Source: Amycolatopsis bullii | GTDB lineage: Bacteria > Actinomycetota > Actinomycetes > Mycobacteriales > Pseudonocardiaceae | Direction: 5' to 3' | NCBI RefSeq assembly: GCF_014654205.1 | Contig: NZ_BNAW01000005.1 | Location: 62,001-126,000 of the forward strand | DNA: 64,000 bases | Shown here: one piece after another, positions 34,919 through 46,318 of the stretch | Layout of the letters: each line of letters starts with the position of its first letter | How positions within the stretch are numbered: position 1 is the first letter of the stretch | Notes under the pieces: model-generated | What the model saw: only the letters and a program-made list of their open reading frames with translations | Database searches by the model: none | Told to the model about the DNA's origin: nothing | Made by a program: the position numbers and the translations under genes

Positions 34919-35710
34919 ATGAGCAGTGACCAGGACTGGCAGCGTGACAAGGAGCGGTTCGCCGCCGACCTCGAGCCCGTCGCGCCGGGGCCGCTGGCCC
35001 ACCAGTTCGCCCGGCTGACGCGCACCCTGCTCACCGCCCCGACCGTGGAAGACGTCCTGCAGCGCGTGCTCGAGGCGACCACGGTGATGGTCCCGGCCGC
35101 CGAGCTCGCCAGCTTCACCGTGCTCGACACCGAGGGCCACTTCCACACCCCCGCCGAGACCGACGAGGTCGCCACCGAACTCGACCGGCTGCAGTACCGG
35201 TTCCGGGAGGGACCCTGCGTCGAGGCCGCCGAGCCCGGCGGCCCGGCCGTGGCGATCGCCCCGGACCTGGCGGCCGAACCGCGCTGGCCTCGCTGGGCCC
35301 CGGCCGCCACGCAACTCGGGATGGGCTCCGTCGTCTCCACCGCGCTCATCAGCGGACCGCCCACCGGGGAGTCCCGCGGCGCCCTCAACGTCTACTCCCG
35401 CTCCCGGCACGGACTCGACGAAGCCGACCGCGACGTCCTGCTGCTGCTCGCGACGCACGCCTCCCTCGCCCTGGCCGCCACCGACGCCGTCACCCGCGCC
35501 GAACTGCAGGCCGCCCACCTGCGCAAAGCCATCGACAGCCGCGACGTGATCGGCCAGGCCAAAGGGATCATCATGGCGCGACGAGGCGTCTCCGCGGACG
35601 CCGCGTTCGACGTCCTGAGGCGGACGTCCCAGGACCTCAACGTCAAGCTGGCCGACCTCGCCCGGACGCTCGCCGAGCGGCACGCCGAGATCGACCTCCC
35701 CACCCGCTGA
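34919..35710 (+). CDS. GAF-ANTAR domain RNA-binding antiterminator
   Basis: A 263-residue regulator. The GAF domain covers about residues 30-185 (QYRFREGPCVEAAEPGG, GMGSVVSTALI, GALNVYSRSRHGLDEADRDV). The C-terminal ANTAR helices cover about 200-255 (LRKAIDSRDVIGQAKGIIMA and DAAFDVLRRTSQDLNVKLADL). ANTAR domains bind paired hexaloop hairpins in nascent RNA and prevent termination. The GAF domain probably senses a small ligand or redox state. ATG 34919 follows a GGGGAG ribosome site. Confidence 0.92.
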   Translation: MSSDQDWQRDKERFAADLEPVAPGPLAHQFARLTRTLLTAPTVEDVLQRVLEATTVMVPAAELASFTVLDTEGHFHTPAETDEVATELDRLQYRFREGPCVEAAEPGGPAVAIAPDLAAEPRWPRWAPAATQLGMGSVVSTALISGPPTGESRGALNVYSRSRHGLDEADRDVLLLLATHASLALAATDAVTRAELQAAHLRKAIDSRDVIGQAKGIIMARRGVSADAAFDVLRRTSQDLNVKLADLARTLAERHAEIDLPTR

Positions 35711-38584
<2,874 letters not shown>

Positions 38585-39021
38585 GCCGCCGACCCGGCGC
38601 GGGCCGACCACCGCGATCCTCGGCCGGGACCTGGCCTTCCGTCGTTCTGTCACCACCGAGCCGGACCGGCGACCAGGCGAACGCCGCTCGACGGACCGGC
38701 GCCGGCCGCGCGTCCGGGGTCACCCCGAGCGGCACGGCCGGGAACTGGCCGTAGGGCTGGTTGACCCTGGTGGCACTGTGTCCGCACCGGGCGGGCTTCC
38801 GCGCGGTGGTGCGCGGGCGGTGCTGCATCCGACTTCGACGAGTTCTTGCACGTCCCCGCCAGGCCGGCGATTCCGCGCTGTTCGCCCGCCACACGCGGGC
38901 GCTGGAACGCATCGCCGCGCTCGCCCGGCCCGAGGGCACGTGAGCCGGCGGCGGTGGAAGCGAGCACGGCCCCCCTGCGGCGCTGCAGGGAAGCCGTGCC
39001 CACGGTCGGAGGGATTCCTGG
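38585..39021. other. Spacer with a possible short relic
   Basis: 437 bases between the GH9 stop and the convergent GH54 stop. At about 38850-38943 a plus-strand frame ends ALFARHTRALERIAALARPEGT with coding-like codon use, but it has no credible start or family match, so I do not call a gene. No clear terminator stem was seen near the GH9 stop. Confidence 0.4.
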
Positions 39022-40578
39022 TCAGCTCCAGGGCGTGGCGGTGAGCCAGCTGGTGTCCTGAGCCCACGACGTCGTGGCGTCCCAGGCGTTGCTGCCGCCG
39101 TTGCTCGCCACGTACCCGGTGAAGTTGTAGTGGCGGATGTACTTCGCCGGGTAGTTGACCGACTGGAACGAACGCCCGACGCCGCTGTTGCCCGGCGTGG
39201 AGCAGAACGTCGCGTCCTGCGCGAAGGCGGTCCCGCCGTCGTCGGCGTTCAACCGCAGCTGGAACGCGTAGTGGCGCAGGAACCGGCCGGGCTGGTCGGC
39301 GGACTCGAACGTCAGGCACGAGCTGTTGGCCAGGCCGGCCCGGACGATCCAGGTCGCGTCGGCCTTGAGGGTGGCCGTGCTGGACGCGTCGACGGCGGAG
39401 ATGACGACCTTGTCGTCGGCGTCGTCGTGGCGCAGGTAGTCGGAGGTGCAGCACGCGGTCGTCGCCTGGAGGGACACCTTGGCGCCGGGGGTGAGGGTGC
39501 CCGAGCCGGTCGGGGCGCTGCTGTAGCCGGCCGCGGTGATGTTGGCCTGGACCGCGTTCTCGGTGGCGTCCGACGGGTAGCCCGCGGTCATCACGCCTTC
39601 GTAGAAGGTGCCGCGCCCGCCGACACTGTTGTCACCGCCGATGCCGAGGATGATCGCCCCCTGCTTCTTCATCGGGTTGTAGCCGGCGACGTTGGGGCGC
39701 ACGCCGCTGTAGTAGGTGGACAGGCTGCCCGACTGGGCGTTGCCGCCGCGGATGGCCCACTGGCTCGGGGCGCCCTTGACGATGGCGGTCTGGAAGCGGT
39801 TGGTGACCGTCGGGTCGTTCGCGTTGAAGTGCTGGTTCACACCGGAGAACAAGCCGTTCTCCAGGTCGGCCATGATCCAGGGGCCGGCGCCGCTGCCGTA
39901 GCCCCAGCCCTTGTTGTTGCCGAAGTAGATGGCCTCCATGGTGCCGTTGCCGTCGTCGTTGCCGCTCGTCTCGGCGTTGCCGTAGTCGAAGCAGCAGCCG
40001 CCGTTGTAGTTCGTGCCGTCGAAGATCGCGTACATCCCCTCCGGCTGGTCACCGGTCGCGATGCCGTTGGTGTGGTTGTTGCGGTAGCCGGTACCGGGCG
40101 CGACGGAGACGCCGTAGGCCTTGTGGCCGCCGACCGTGACCGGCGCTTCGAAGGCGTTGGCGAGGTTGTCGTTCCCGCCCGCGGCCGGGCCGGGCCAGTA
40201 CCCCCGGAGCGCCTGCGTGAGGTGGTTGCCCTTGCCGGACTCGTCGTAGATGACCGTGATGACGCAGCTGGTGCCGGCGCAGAAGGAATCCTGCGCGGCG
40301 GCGTCGGCGTACCCGCCGGCGCTCAGCACGCCGATGTCCCTGGTCGCGTTGTCGGAGGCGCGCCGCACCTGGTACAGCGGGCCGCTGTAGGCCGCATACA
40401 GGGCACGGGTGGTGCTGTGCGCGGCCACGCAGGGGGTGCCGCCCGCGGCGTAGATGTCGCACGGCCCTTGGGCGGCGGCCTGCGAAGTCGTGGCCGTGGC
40501 CGTGAGCAGGCCGGCGGCGAGGCTGGTGGTGGTGCCTGCCGCGAAGAGGGCACGGCGGATCCACGATCGTCGGGTCAT
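39022..40578 (-). CDS. abfB: Secreted alpha-L-arabinofuranosidase B, GH54 with CBM42
   Basis: A 518-residue secreted arabinofuranosidase. The signal peptide (about 1-36) is followed by the GH54 domain, beginning QGPCDIYAAGGTPCVAAHST. By analogy with fungal AbfB the nucleophile is E215 in NGTMEAIYFGN and the acid/base is D316 in LGIGGDNSVGG; the paired cysteines in GGCCFDYG are also conserved. A C-terminal CBM42 (about 365-518) binds arabinose side chains (repeats around SCLTFESADQPGRFLRHYAF and GRSFQSVNYPAKYIRHYNF). ATG 40578 follows AAGGAG. It trims arabinan or arabinoxylan. A perfect LacI-type palindrome lies 205 nt upstream. Confidence 0.93.
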   Translation of the reverse strand: MTRRSWIRRALFAAGTTTSLAAGLLTATATTSQAAAQGPCDIYAAGGTPCVAAHSTTRALYAAYSGPLYQVRRASDNATRDIGVLSAGGYADAAAQDSFCAGTSCVITVIYDESGKGNHLTQALRGYWPGPAAGGNDNLANAFEAPVTVGGHKAYGVSVAPGTGYRNNHTNGIATGDQPEGMYAIFDGTNYNGGCCFDYGNAETSGNDDGNGTMEAIYFGNNKGWGYGSGAGPWIMADLENGLFSGVNQHFNANDPTVTNRFQTAIVKGAPSQWAIRGGNAQSGSLSTYYSGVRPNVAGYNPMKKQGAIILGIGGDNSVGGRGTFYEGVMTAGYPSDATENAVQANITAAGYSSAPTGSGTLTPGAKVSLQATTACCTSDYLRHDDADDKVVISAVDASSTATLKADATWIVRAGLANSSCLTFESADQPGRFLRHYAFQLRLNADDGGTAFAQDATFCSTPGNSGVGRSFQSVNYPAKYIRHYNFTGYVASNGGSNAWDATTSWAQDTSWLTATPWS

Positions 40579-40630
40579 CGAATCTCCTTAACACGGTGGG
40601 GAATGCGCCACCGGACGGGCCGGTGCGCAG

Positions 40631-40756
40631 TCAGTTCCAGGGGCCGCGACGAGCCAGGTGGTGTCCTCGCGCCGGAGCGAGGTGAGCTTCGCGGTGCCGA
40701 ACCGGCATTCCGTGCCGAAGTCGATTGCGGCGCAACAGGGACAGCGCAGGCACCAT
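40631..40756 (-). pseudogene. Collapsed copy of an AbfB-like gene
   Basis: On the minus strand an ATG at 40756 with AAGGGAG upstream opens a 41-codon frame ending PWN and a stop. A neighbouring frame reads LTSLRREDTTWLVAAP. The end of the stretch matches the GH54 gene's own 3' end base for base in large part (TCCAGGG, GAGCCAG and TGGTGTCCT blocks; compare DTSWLTATPWS). It looks like a second CBM42 gene reduced by a large internal deletion plus a frameshift, retaining the operator, ribosome site and last codons. Confidence 0.45.
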
Positions 40757-40782
40757 GAACTCCCTTGTTCATCGATGACAGA

Positions 40783-40796
40783 TGTTAGCGCTAACA
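40783..40796. promoter_or_regulatory. Perfect LacI-type palindrome upstream of abfB
   Basis: TGTTAGCGCTAACA is a perfect 14-bp palindrome with the AGCGCT core of LacI-family operators. It lies 205 nt before the GH54 start, directly upstream of the collapsed AbfB-like relic, and is probably an arabinose-responsive site. Confidence 0.65.
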
Positions 40797-40983
40797 GTTC
40801 AGGTGGCTTGGGACTTCGGCTCAGTTTCGGGATTGAGCCATCACTATCGACGAACACAGCGGGCGCGTCAAGACGCCAGCCGGGCCCGGAGCCGGTCCGC
40901 GGATCGTTATGTCCCTTATGGAGCAATTGCCCGCACAGTCCTCAGTGGACGAGCCGGGCCGGACCGGCCGTCCGGAACCACGA

Positions 40984-41445
40984 TCAGCCGGTGACGTTCC
41001 GGAAGCGTCCGTAGGGCTCGGCGTCGATCAGGGTGACGCGGACGATCGCACCGTTGGGAACCCGGTAGGCCCGCTGCTCCCCCGGCTCGGCGCCGGCCAG
41101 GGCACGGCCGAGCGGGGACTCCGGCGAATAGACCTCGAGCTCGTCCTCGGTCGTTTCGTCGCGCGAGCCGAGCAGGAAGGTCTCGGCCGTGTCCGTGTCG
41201 TCGTACCGGACGGTGAGGACCATGCCCGGTTCGGCGATCCCGTCGTCGGGCGGGTCCTCGCCGACGACGGCCTCGCGCAGGATGTCGTCGATCCGGCGGA
41301 TCCGGGCCAGGCGGTGGCGATCGCGCACCACGCCGTCGGGATCGTCACCGACCGCGGCGTTCCCGGCGCGCAGCAGGTCGGCCCGCTCCCGGAGCAGGCT
41401 GCGGTGGGTGTGGGGGGTCAGCCACGGGCGAGCCGAGGTGGTCGT
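40984..41445 (-). CDS. GreA/GreB-family transcription elongation factor-like protein
   Basis: A 153-residue protein with an N-terminal helical pair (PHTHRSLLRERADLLRAG, RIRRIDDILREAVVGEDP) and a C-terminal GreA/GreB FKBP-like domain (LTVRYDDTDTAETFLLGSR, SPESPLGRALAGAEPGE, VPNGAIVRVTLIDAEPY). It is the short actinomycete type, probably acting on paused RNA polymerase. The ribosome site AAGGAG (41451-41456) is followed by 5 nt and then ACG ACC ACC TCG, exactly where MTTS... would be expected. I place the start at this ACG; the frame extends to GTG 41520 but that part looks non-coding. Confidence 0.7.
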   Translation of the reverse strand, partial: TTTSARPWLTPHTHRSLLRERADLLRAGNAAVGDDPDGVVRDRHRLARIRRIDDILREAVVGEDPPDDGIAEPGMVLTVRYDDTDTAETFLLGSRDETTEDELEVYSPESPLGRALAGAEPGEQRAYRVPNGAIVRVTLIDAEPYGRFRNVTG

Positions 41446-41543
41446 GCGATCTCCTTCCGGAGGGGTTCGAGCTGGGCGTCCGTGGGGGCTGGACGAGTGG
41501 GGGAGGGTCCCAGCCCCCACGGACTTCGGAGAGCCCGCGTCGG

Positions 41544-41723
41544 TCAGCGGGGCTCTGGCTTTCCGGCCGCGCCCGGCGGGAGGGCACCGGCGTCGACGGC
41601 GAACCCGGTGGCCGCTTTCAGCAGGAGGTCCTTTTCGATGCGCAGCAACGCGTTTTCGGCGCGCAGCCGGACCAGTTCGCTGCGCTCGCCGGGCGTCAGC
41701 GCGGTCGGGTGCACGGCGGTCAC
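41544..41723 (-). CDS. Small coiled-coil protein resembling the IS3 OrfA C-terminus
   Basis: A 59-residue protein. The centre, RLRAENALLRIEKDLLLKAA, is a leucine-zipper-like helix very similar to the end of IS3-family OrfA transposase subunits, but there is no HTH and no OrfB nearby. The GTG start overlaps the stop of the amino-acid oxidase gene by 4 nt, so it is translationally coupled to it. It could be a domesticated or residual transposase fragment, or an independent dimerising micro-protein. Function is unknown. Confidence 0.5.
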   Translation of the reverse strand: MTAVHPTALTPGERSELVRLRAENALLRIEKDLLLKAATGFAVDAGALPPGAAGKPEPR

Positions 41724-42982
41724 CGCAGCGGGTCGAACGGGCGGAGGGCTTCGGGCTGCTTGCCGGTGGTGATGTGCTCGGCGAGCAGGCGCCCGGTGAT
41801 CGGGCCGTGCGTCAGCCCCCACATGCCGTGCCCGCCGGCGACGAACAACCCCGGCGCGCCCGCCGCGCCGATGACCGGGCGTCCGTCGGGCGTGACGGGA
41901 CGGGAGCCGACCCAGACGTCCGTGCGCTCCCCCCACCGGATCCCGGTGAGGAAGGGCCGGGCGGAGGCGATGATCGCCTCGACCCGCGCTTCGTCGAGCG
42001 GCGCGTCCGGCTTCCGGAACTCCATGGTGCCGGCCACCCGGAGGCCACCGCGGTACGGCGTGCAGGCCACCCGGATGTCCGGGAGGTACACCGGCTCCGG
42101 CACCGGGTGGTCCGTCGGCACGGTGAACGAGTAGCCGCGCCCGGCCCGCACCCCGACGGTGACCCCGAACCGCCTGCCGAGCTCGCCCAGCCACGCGCCG
42201 GTCGCCAGGACGACGGCGTTGGCCGACAACGTCTGCCCCGCGGCCGACTGCACGGCGACCGCGTGCGGATGCGGGCGCACCGACGTGACGGCGAAGCGGC
42301 TGCGGATCGTGCCCCCGCGGCTGACGACCGAACGCGCCAGCGACTCGGCGAACCGGCCCGGGTCCACGTACCGCTGCCCCTCGAGCCGGACGCCGGCCCC
42401 GATGCGCGCGCTCACCTGCGGAAACCGCGCGGCGAGCTCGGTGGCGGTGAGCCCGGTCGCGGCGACTTCCTGCCCGGCTTCGCGCAGGCGCCGCAGTTCG
42501 GCCAGCAGCCCGGCCGCGTGGCCCGCGGTCTCGAACACCGCCGTGATGGGGGCTTCGACGGTCGGGGCGTCGACCCCGTTCGCGGCGAGGACGTCGAACG
42601 CTTCGAGGCATTCCTCGTTGAGCGGGAGGTTGGCCTCGACCGCGCGGGTCCACGACCTGCCGGTGCAGTGCGCGGCGAACCGGGCCAGGAACGCCCACAG
42701 CCGGGGGTCCGGGGTCGCCGGAACGTGCAGCGGCGCCTGCCGGTCGAACACCGTCCGGAGCCCGTAGCGCAGCACACCCGGTTCGTTGAGCGGGATGGCG
42801 AGCCCGGGCGAAAGCCAGCCGGCGTTGCCCCAGGACGCCCCCGCGGCGATGCCGGCGCGATCGACCACGGTCACCCGGACCCCGCGTTCCTGCAGGAACC
42901 ACGCGGTCGACAAACCGACCACGCCGGCGCCGATCACGATCACCGAGCGCGGGCCGCCGTCCCACCGGTCGAGTTCGGGCAT
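41720..42982 (-). CDS. FAD-dependent D-amino-acid dehydrogenase/oxidase (DadA-like)
   Basis: A 420-residue flavoenzyme of the DAO family. The N-terminal dinucleotide motif is VIVIGAGVVGLSTAWFLQERG, followed by the DadA-like SWGNAGWLSPG segment, a VLATGAWLGELGRRFG loop and a C-terminal GMWGLTHGPITGRLLAE. It oxidatively deaminates a D-amino acid or secondary amine. The true start is ATG 42982 (GGAGG 5 nt upstream), although the frame stays open for another 2 kb. It lies downstream of the PucR regulator and PLP decarboxylase, all on the minus strand, suggesting an amino-acid catabolic unit. Confidence 0.9.
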   Translation of the reverse strand: MPELDRWDGGPRSVIVIGAGVVGLSTAWFLQERGVRVTVVDRAGIAAGASWGNAGWLSPGLAIPLNEPGVLRYGLRTVFDRQAPLHVPATPDPRLWAFLARFAAHCTGRSWTRAVEANLPLNEECLEAFDVLAANGVDAPTVEAPITAVFETAGHAAGLLAELRRLREAGQEVAATGLTATELAARFPQVSARIGAGVRLEGQRYVDPGRFAESLARSVVSRGGTIRSRFAVTSVRPHPHAVAVQSAAGQTLSANAVVLATGAWLGELGRRFGVTVGVRAGRGYSFTVPTDHPVPEPVYLPDIRVACTPYRGGLRVAGTMEFRKPDAPLDEARVEAIIASARPFLTGIRWGERTDVWVGSRPVTPDGRPVIGAAGAPGLFVAGGHGMWGLTHGPITGRLLAEHITTGKQPEALRPFDPLR

Positions 42983-43092
42983 CAGGTCCTCCGTGGCGCG
43001 AGTGGTGCTGGATGCGGCCAGGATGACCCGGATCGGGCGGGCGGTGCTTGTCCGGACCGGACAACCGCGGGCGGTGTGTTTGTCGGTTCCGG

Positions 43093-44631
43093 TCAACCCG
43101 CCGGGTCGGCGACGACGAGCTCGATGATCATCGCGAGCCGCTTCGCGGGCACGTCGAGCTGCAGGGTGGTGACCTCGGCCATCTTCCGCAGCCGGTAGCG
43201 GATCGTGTTCGGGTGCACGCCCAGCCGCTCGGCGGCCTGCCCGAGGTCGCCCTGGGTCTCCAGCCACGCGCGCAAGGTCGCGAGGTAGCCGGTGCCGTTC
43301 TCCGCGTCGTGCCGGGCGAGGTCGGAGATCGGCCCGCGGGCCGGGGCCCGGCCGGCCGCCGCGGCCGCCCGGAGCCGCTGCACCAGGATGTCGTCCCAGG
43401 ACTCGTCGTACACCGTCGCCGCGGCGGAGCCCGGGTGCGCGTCGTGGAGGGCGACGCATTCGTCGGCCTCCTGCCGGCTCGCGGGCAGTTCGGCGAAGGT
43501 GGCGGCGGCACCGATCCCCGCGACGACCGTCACCTGGGCGGGCAGGGCGTCGCGCATGGCGCCGACCCATTTCCGGGCCGCGGCGACGTCTTCGCCGGGG
43601 AGGACGGTGTAGACGGTGTTGCTGAATAACGTGCTGCGTCCGGGGCGCGACCAGCCGAAGCCCGTCGTGGCCCGTTCGAAGGCCAGCAGCAGGGCGGCGT
43701 GCCGCTCCTCGGCGATGTGGGCCTGCAGGGCGACCACCCGGAACCGCCCGGGCGCCAGCCCCAGCCTGCTGAGCACCGAAGCCGCGTCCGGGGTGCCTTC
43801 CAGCAGCCGGATCACCAGGTCCGATTCGACCTGCCGCTCGAGGTCCGCGCTCGCCCGGGACCGCAGCAGGTGCAACCCGACCGTGCGCGAACTGTCCCGC
43901 AGCACGCCGCGCCGCGCCCCGTCCAGCGGACGCTCGCACTCGACCCAGATCGAGCCCAGTGACTCCCGGCCGGCCCGGACCGCGACCGCCATCCGGCCGC
44001 CCAGCCCGTGCTCCGGCGCGGCCTCGACGAACAGCGGCTCGTCGGACTCGGCGAGGTGGGCGAACACGCCACGCCGCTCGAACAGCTCGCGAGCGCGCTC
44101 CGGCACCCGGCGGCCCAGGATCGTCTCCAGCCGGACCTGGTCGGCGCCGTGCTGCAGGCTGGAATAGGCCAGGACCCGGGAAAGCTGGTCCTCGATGGTC
44201 ACCGTGCTGCCCAGGGCATCGGCCAGGCTGTCGGCCAGCGCGAACAGATCCGTCGGCCCGCGCCCCGACTCGGTCTCGCGCCCTTCGAGCACCAGCCCGT
44301 AGACGACCCCGGCGACCTCCCCCCACGACACCTCCGGGTCCACGGCGAGCACCGCGACTCCCGCGGCCTCCGCGGCGGCGATCACCGCCGGCGCCGGGGG
44401 AACCGGGCCCCGCACCAGGACGACCGACGCCCGGGCCGCGGCCGCCGACGCCACGGCCGCTCCGGCGGACTCCGCGCCGACCGCGAGCAGGACGTCCCCG
44501 CGCAGCTCGCGGGATTCGGCCGGGTCGTGCATCACCACGTCCCGGAGGGCGACGTCCCGCGAGACCGGGCAGCAGCACAGCCGGACGCCGTACCCGCCGA
44601 GGACGTTCACGAGCCGATCCAGGGTCACCAT
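43093..44631 (-). CDS. PucR/CdaR-family transcriptional regulator
   Basis: A 512-residue regulator: an N-terminal PucR-type ligand domain (about 1-150, ALRDVVMHDPAESRELRGD), a central GGDEF-like segment (about 290-400) and the C-terminal HTH_30 domain with LGQAAERLGVHPNTIRYRLR. Members control purine, amino-acid and gamma-aminobutyrate catabolism, usually as activators responding to the substrate. It sits between the PLP decarboxylase and the amino-acid oxidase, its likely targets. Confidence 0.9.
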   Translation of the reverse strand: MVTLDRLVNVLGGYGVRLCCCPVSRDVALRDVVMHDPAESRELRGDVLLAVGAESAGAAVASAAAARASVVLVRGPVPPAPAVIAAAEAAGVAVLAVDPEVSWGEVAGVVYGLVLEGRETESGRGPTDLFALADSLADALGSTVTIEDQLSRVLAYSSLQHGADQVRLETILGRRVPERARELFERRGVFAHLAESDEPLFVEAAPEHGLGGRMAVAVRAGRESLGSIWVECERPLDGARRGVLRDSSRTVGLHLLRSRASADLERQVESDLVIRLLEGTPDAASVLSRLGLAPGRFRVVALQAHIAEERHAALLLAFERATTGFGWSRPGRSTLFSNTVYTVLPGEDVAAARKWVGAMRDALPAQVTVVAGIGAAATFAELPASRQEADECVALHDAHPGSAAATVYDESWDDILVQRLRAAAAAGRAPARGPISDLARHDAENGTGYLATLRAWLETQGDLGQAAERLGVHPNTIRYRLRKMAEVTTLQLDVPAKRLAMIIELVVADPAG

Positions 44632-44706
44632 GCCCTGTTCCTACCCCACCTCGCGGGAAGGCGCCGGTCCCCTGTCTGTACCGAACCGGCGTCGCCGAAT
44701 AGGGCG

Positions 44707-46110
44707 TTATACGCGGCTCAACCGGACGATTTCGCGGTGCAGGCCGGGGACGTGTGCTTCGCTCTCCGGCTTCATCAGGACGCTCCGCAGGATCCGGGCG
44801 CGCGGGACGTCCTCGCGTACGGCGTGTCCGCGGCGTGCGAGGTCGGCGCCGCTGACGGTGTACGTCGCCACGAACAACGCCTCCTCCGGAGCGCGGCGCA
44901 TCCCGGCCTCGAGAACGTGCGCGCTGACCCGGTCGATCTCGGAAAGCGTGTCCCGGGCCGGGAAGTAGCTGACGATGTCGAGCTGCGGCGGCTGGAACAC
45001 CGCCAGCTCGGCACTGCCGCCGATCAGGCCGGCCCACGCGAGCGCGGCCCGCCGCCCGGGCCGGAGCACCGCGCCCAGCCCGTCCGGGGTCAGGGGAAGG
45101 ACCCGCGTCGTCAGCCACAGCGCCGCGGCCGCGGCGCCGGCCCGGGAACATTCGAGGGAGATTTCCCCGAGGTGCAGCTCGTCGGACGTGAAGTAGGTGT
45201 ACGGCGAGTCGTGCAGGTAGTGGCGGGCGACCGCCGGGTCGCGGAAGAGCACGGCACCGCAGCCGTAGGGCTGCAGGCCGTGTTTGTGCGGGTCGATCAC
45301 CACCGAATCGGCGTCGGCGATCGCGCGGAACGGCGCCGCGGCCACGCCGTCCGCCGTGTCGTCGGCGATGAGCCGGAAGAACCCGCCGTAGGCCGCGTCC
45401 ACGTGCACCCGGGCCCCGTACCGGCGGGCGAGGGCGACGACCTCGGCGACCGGGTCGACCGCGCCGAGGCCCGTCGTGCCGGTCGTCGCGACCACCGTGC
45501 CGATGCGTCCGGTGCGGAGCAGGTCCTCGAGCGCGTCGAGGTCGAGGGTTCCGGCGGCGGTGGTGGCCACCGGAACGGCCTCGACGCCGAGCAGGTGGCT
45601 CATCCGGCCGTGGGTGTAGTGGGCGTCGGCGCTGTGCGCGATCGCCTTGCCCGGGTGCGTCTCGCGGGCGACGAACAGGGCTTCCAGGTTCGCGATCGTG
45701 CCGCTGCTGGTCAGGTGCCCGAGGTGCCGGGCGAAGCCGAACATCGCCGCCAGGTCCGCGACCACCTCCTTCTCCATGGCCGCGGTGGCGGGACCGCCGT
45801 CGAGGGCGTGGTTGTTCGGGTTGATCAGCATCGCGCTGAGGTAGCCGGCGACGGCGGCCGGGTGCGGCGGCTTGAGCATCTGCCCGGCGTAGCGGGGGTG
45901 GAAGAACGGGTAGTTGTCCCGCAGGCGCCGGTGCAGCTCCGCCGTCGCCTCCCGGAACAGCTCGAGCGGCACGTCCTGCGCGGGGTGCGGGTCGTAGCTG
46001 CCGTACTCCGCCATCCAGGCCCCGATGTCGCGGACGGCGTCACCCAGCACCTCGGCGAGCTCCGCGAACCCGGCCGGTCCCGCCCGCAGCACACGATCGT
46101 TTGGTTCCAC
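44707..46110 (-). CDS. PLP-dependent group II decarboxylase / aminotransferase-like enzyme
   Basis: A 467-residue fold-type I PLP enzyme. Visible motifs are HLTSSGTIANLEALFVAR (phosphate loop), VHVDAAYGGFFRL (aspartate binding the pyridine N) and the Schiff-base lysine K276 in VVIDPHKHGLQPYGCG. It resembles tyrosine, glutamate and 2,4-diaminobutyrate decarboxylases. Substrate is unknown. I use GTG 46110; a TTG six codons upstream (46128) is possible. A CATAAT hexamer lies three bases before the GTG, and there is no clear Shine-Dalgarno sequence. Confidence 0.87.
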   Translation of the reverse strand: MEPNDRVLRAGPAGFAELAEVLGDAVRDIGAWMAEYGSYDPHPAQDVPLELFREATAELHRRLRDNYPFFHPRYAGQMLKPPHPAAVAGYLSAMLINPNNHALDGGPATAAMEKEVVADLAAMFGFARHLGHLTSSGTIANLEALFVARETHPGKAIAHSADAHYTHGRMSHLLGVEAVPVATTAAGTLDLDALEDLLRTGRIGTVVATTGTTGLGAVDPVAEVVALARRYGARVHVDAAYGGFFRLIADDTADGVAAAPFRAIADADSVVIDPHKHGLQPYGCGAVLFRDPAVARHYLHDSPYTYFTSDELHLGEISLECSRAGAAAAALWLTTRVLPLTPDGLGAVLRPGRRAALAWAGLIGGSAELAVFQPPQLDIVSYFPARDTLSEIDRVSAHVLEAGMRRAPEEALFVATYTVSGADLARRGHAVREDVPRARILRSVLMKPESEAHVPGLHREIVRLSRV

Positions 46111-46178
46111 ATGATTATGTTCACACAACGCCGGCCGGGCCGGATCGCGCAGCGCGCCGAGGTTCCGGACGACCTCGA

Positions 46179-46283
46179 TCAGGACAGCGGCGGCGGCAGT
46201 GCGAGCAATGCGGCGATCACCGCCAGGGTCGTGCCGTCCCCGTGCCGCACGGCCTCCTCGGCGGAATCGGCCAGGGTGGTCAC
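46179..46283 (-). CDS. Possible 34-residue micro-protein
   Basis: GTG at 46283 opens a short frame reading MTTLADSAEEAVRHGDGTTL and ending ALLALPPPLS. It looks like an amphipathic helix followed by a hydrophobic one. It lies 35 nt downstream of the STAS gene stop on the same strand and could be coupled to it. There is no recognisable family, and it may be chance. Confidence 0.25.
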   Translation of the reverse strand: MTTLADSAEEAVRHGDGTTLAVIAALLALPPPLS

Positions 46284-46318
46284 CGCCGATCCCGCTCGTC
46301 CGCGGCCCGGCCGGGCAC

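Noticed and set aside
38761..38943. 60-codon plus-strand frame after the GH9 gene
   Set aside because: No ribosome site, no recognisable family, and the first half is Arg-rich noise; only the last 20 codons look protein-like.
42983..45151. Long minus-strand open frame upstream of the amino-acid oxidase
   Set aside because: It is out of frame over the PucR gene and part of the decarboxylase, with Arg/Gly/Pro-rich non-protein-like sequence; the oxidase has its own ribosome site at 42982.
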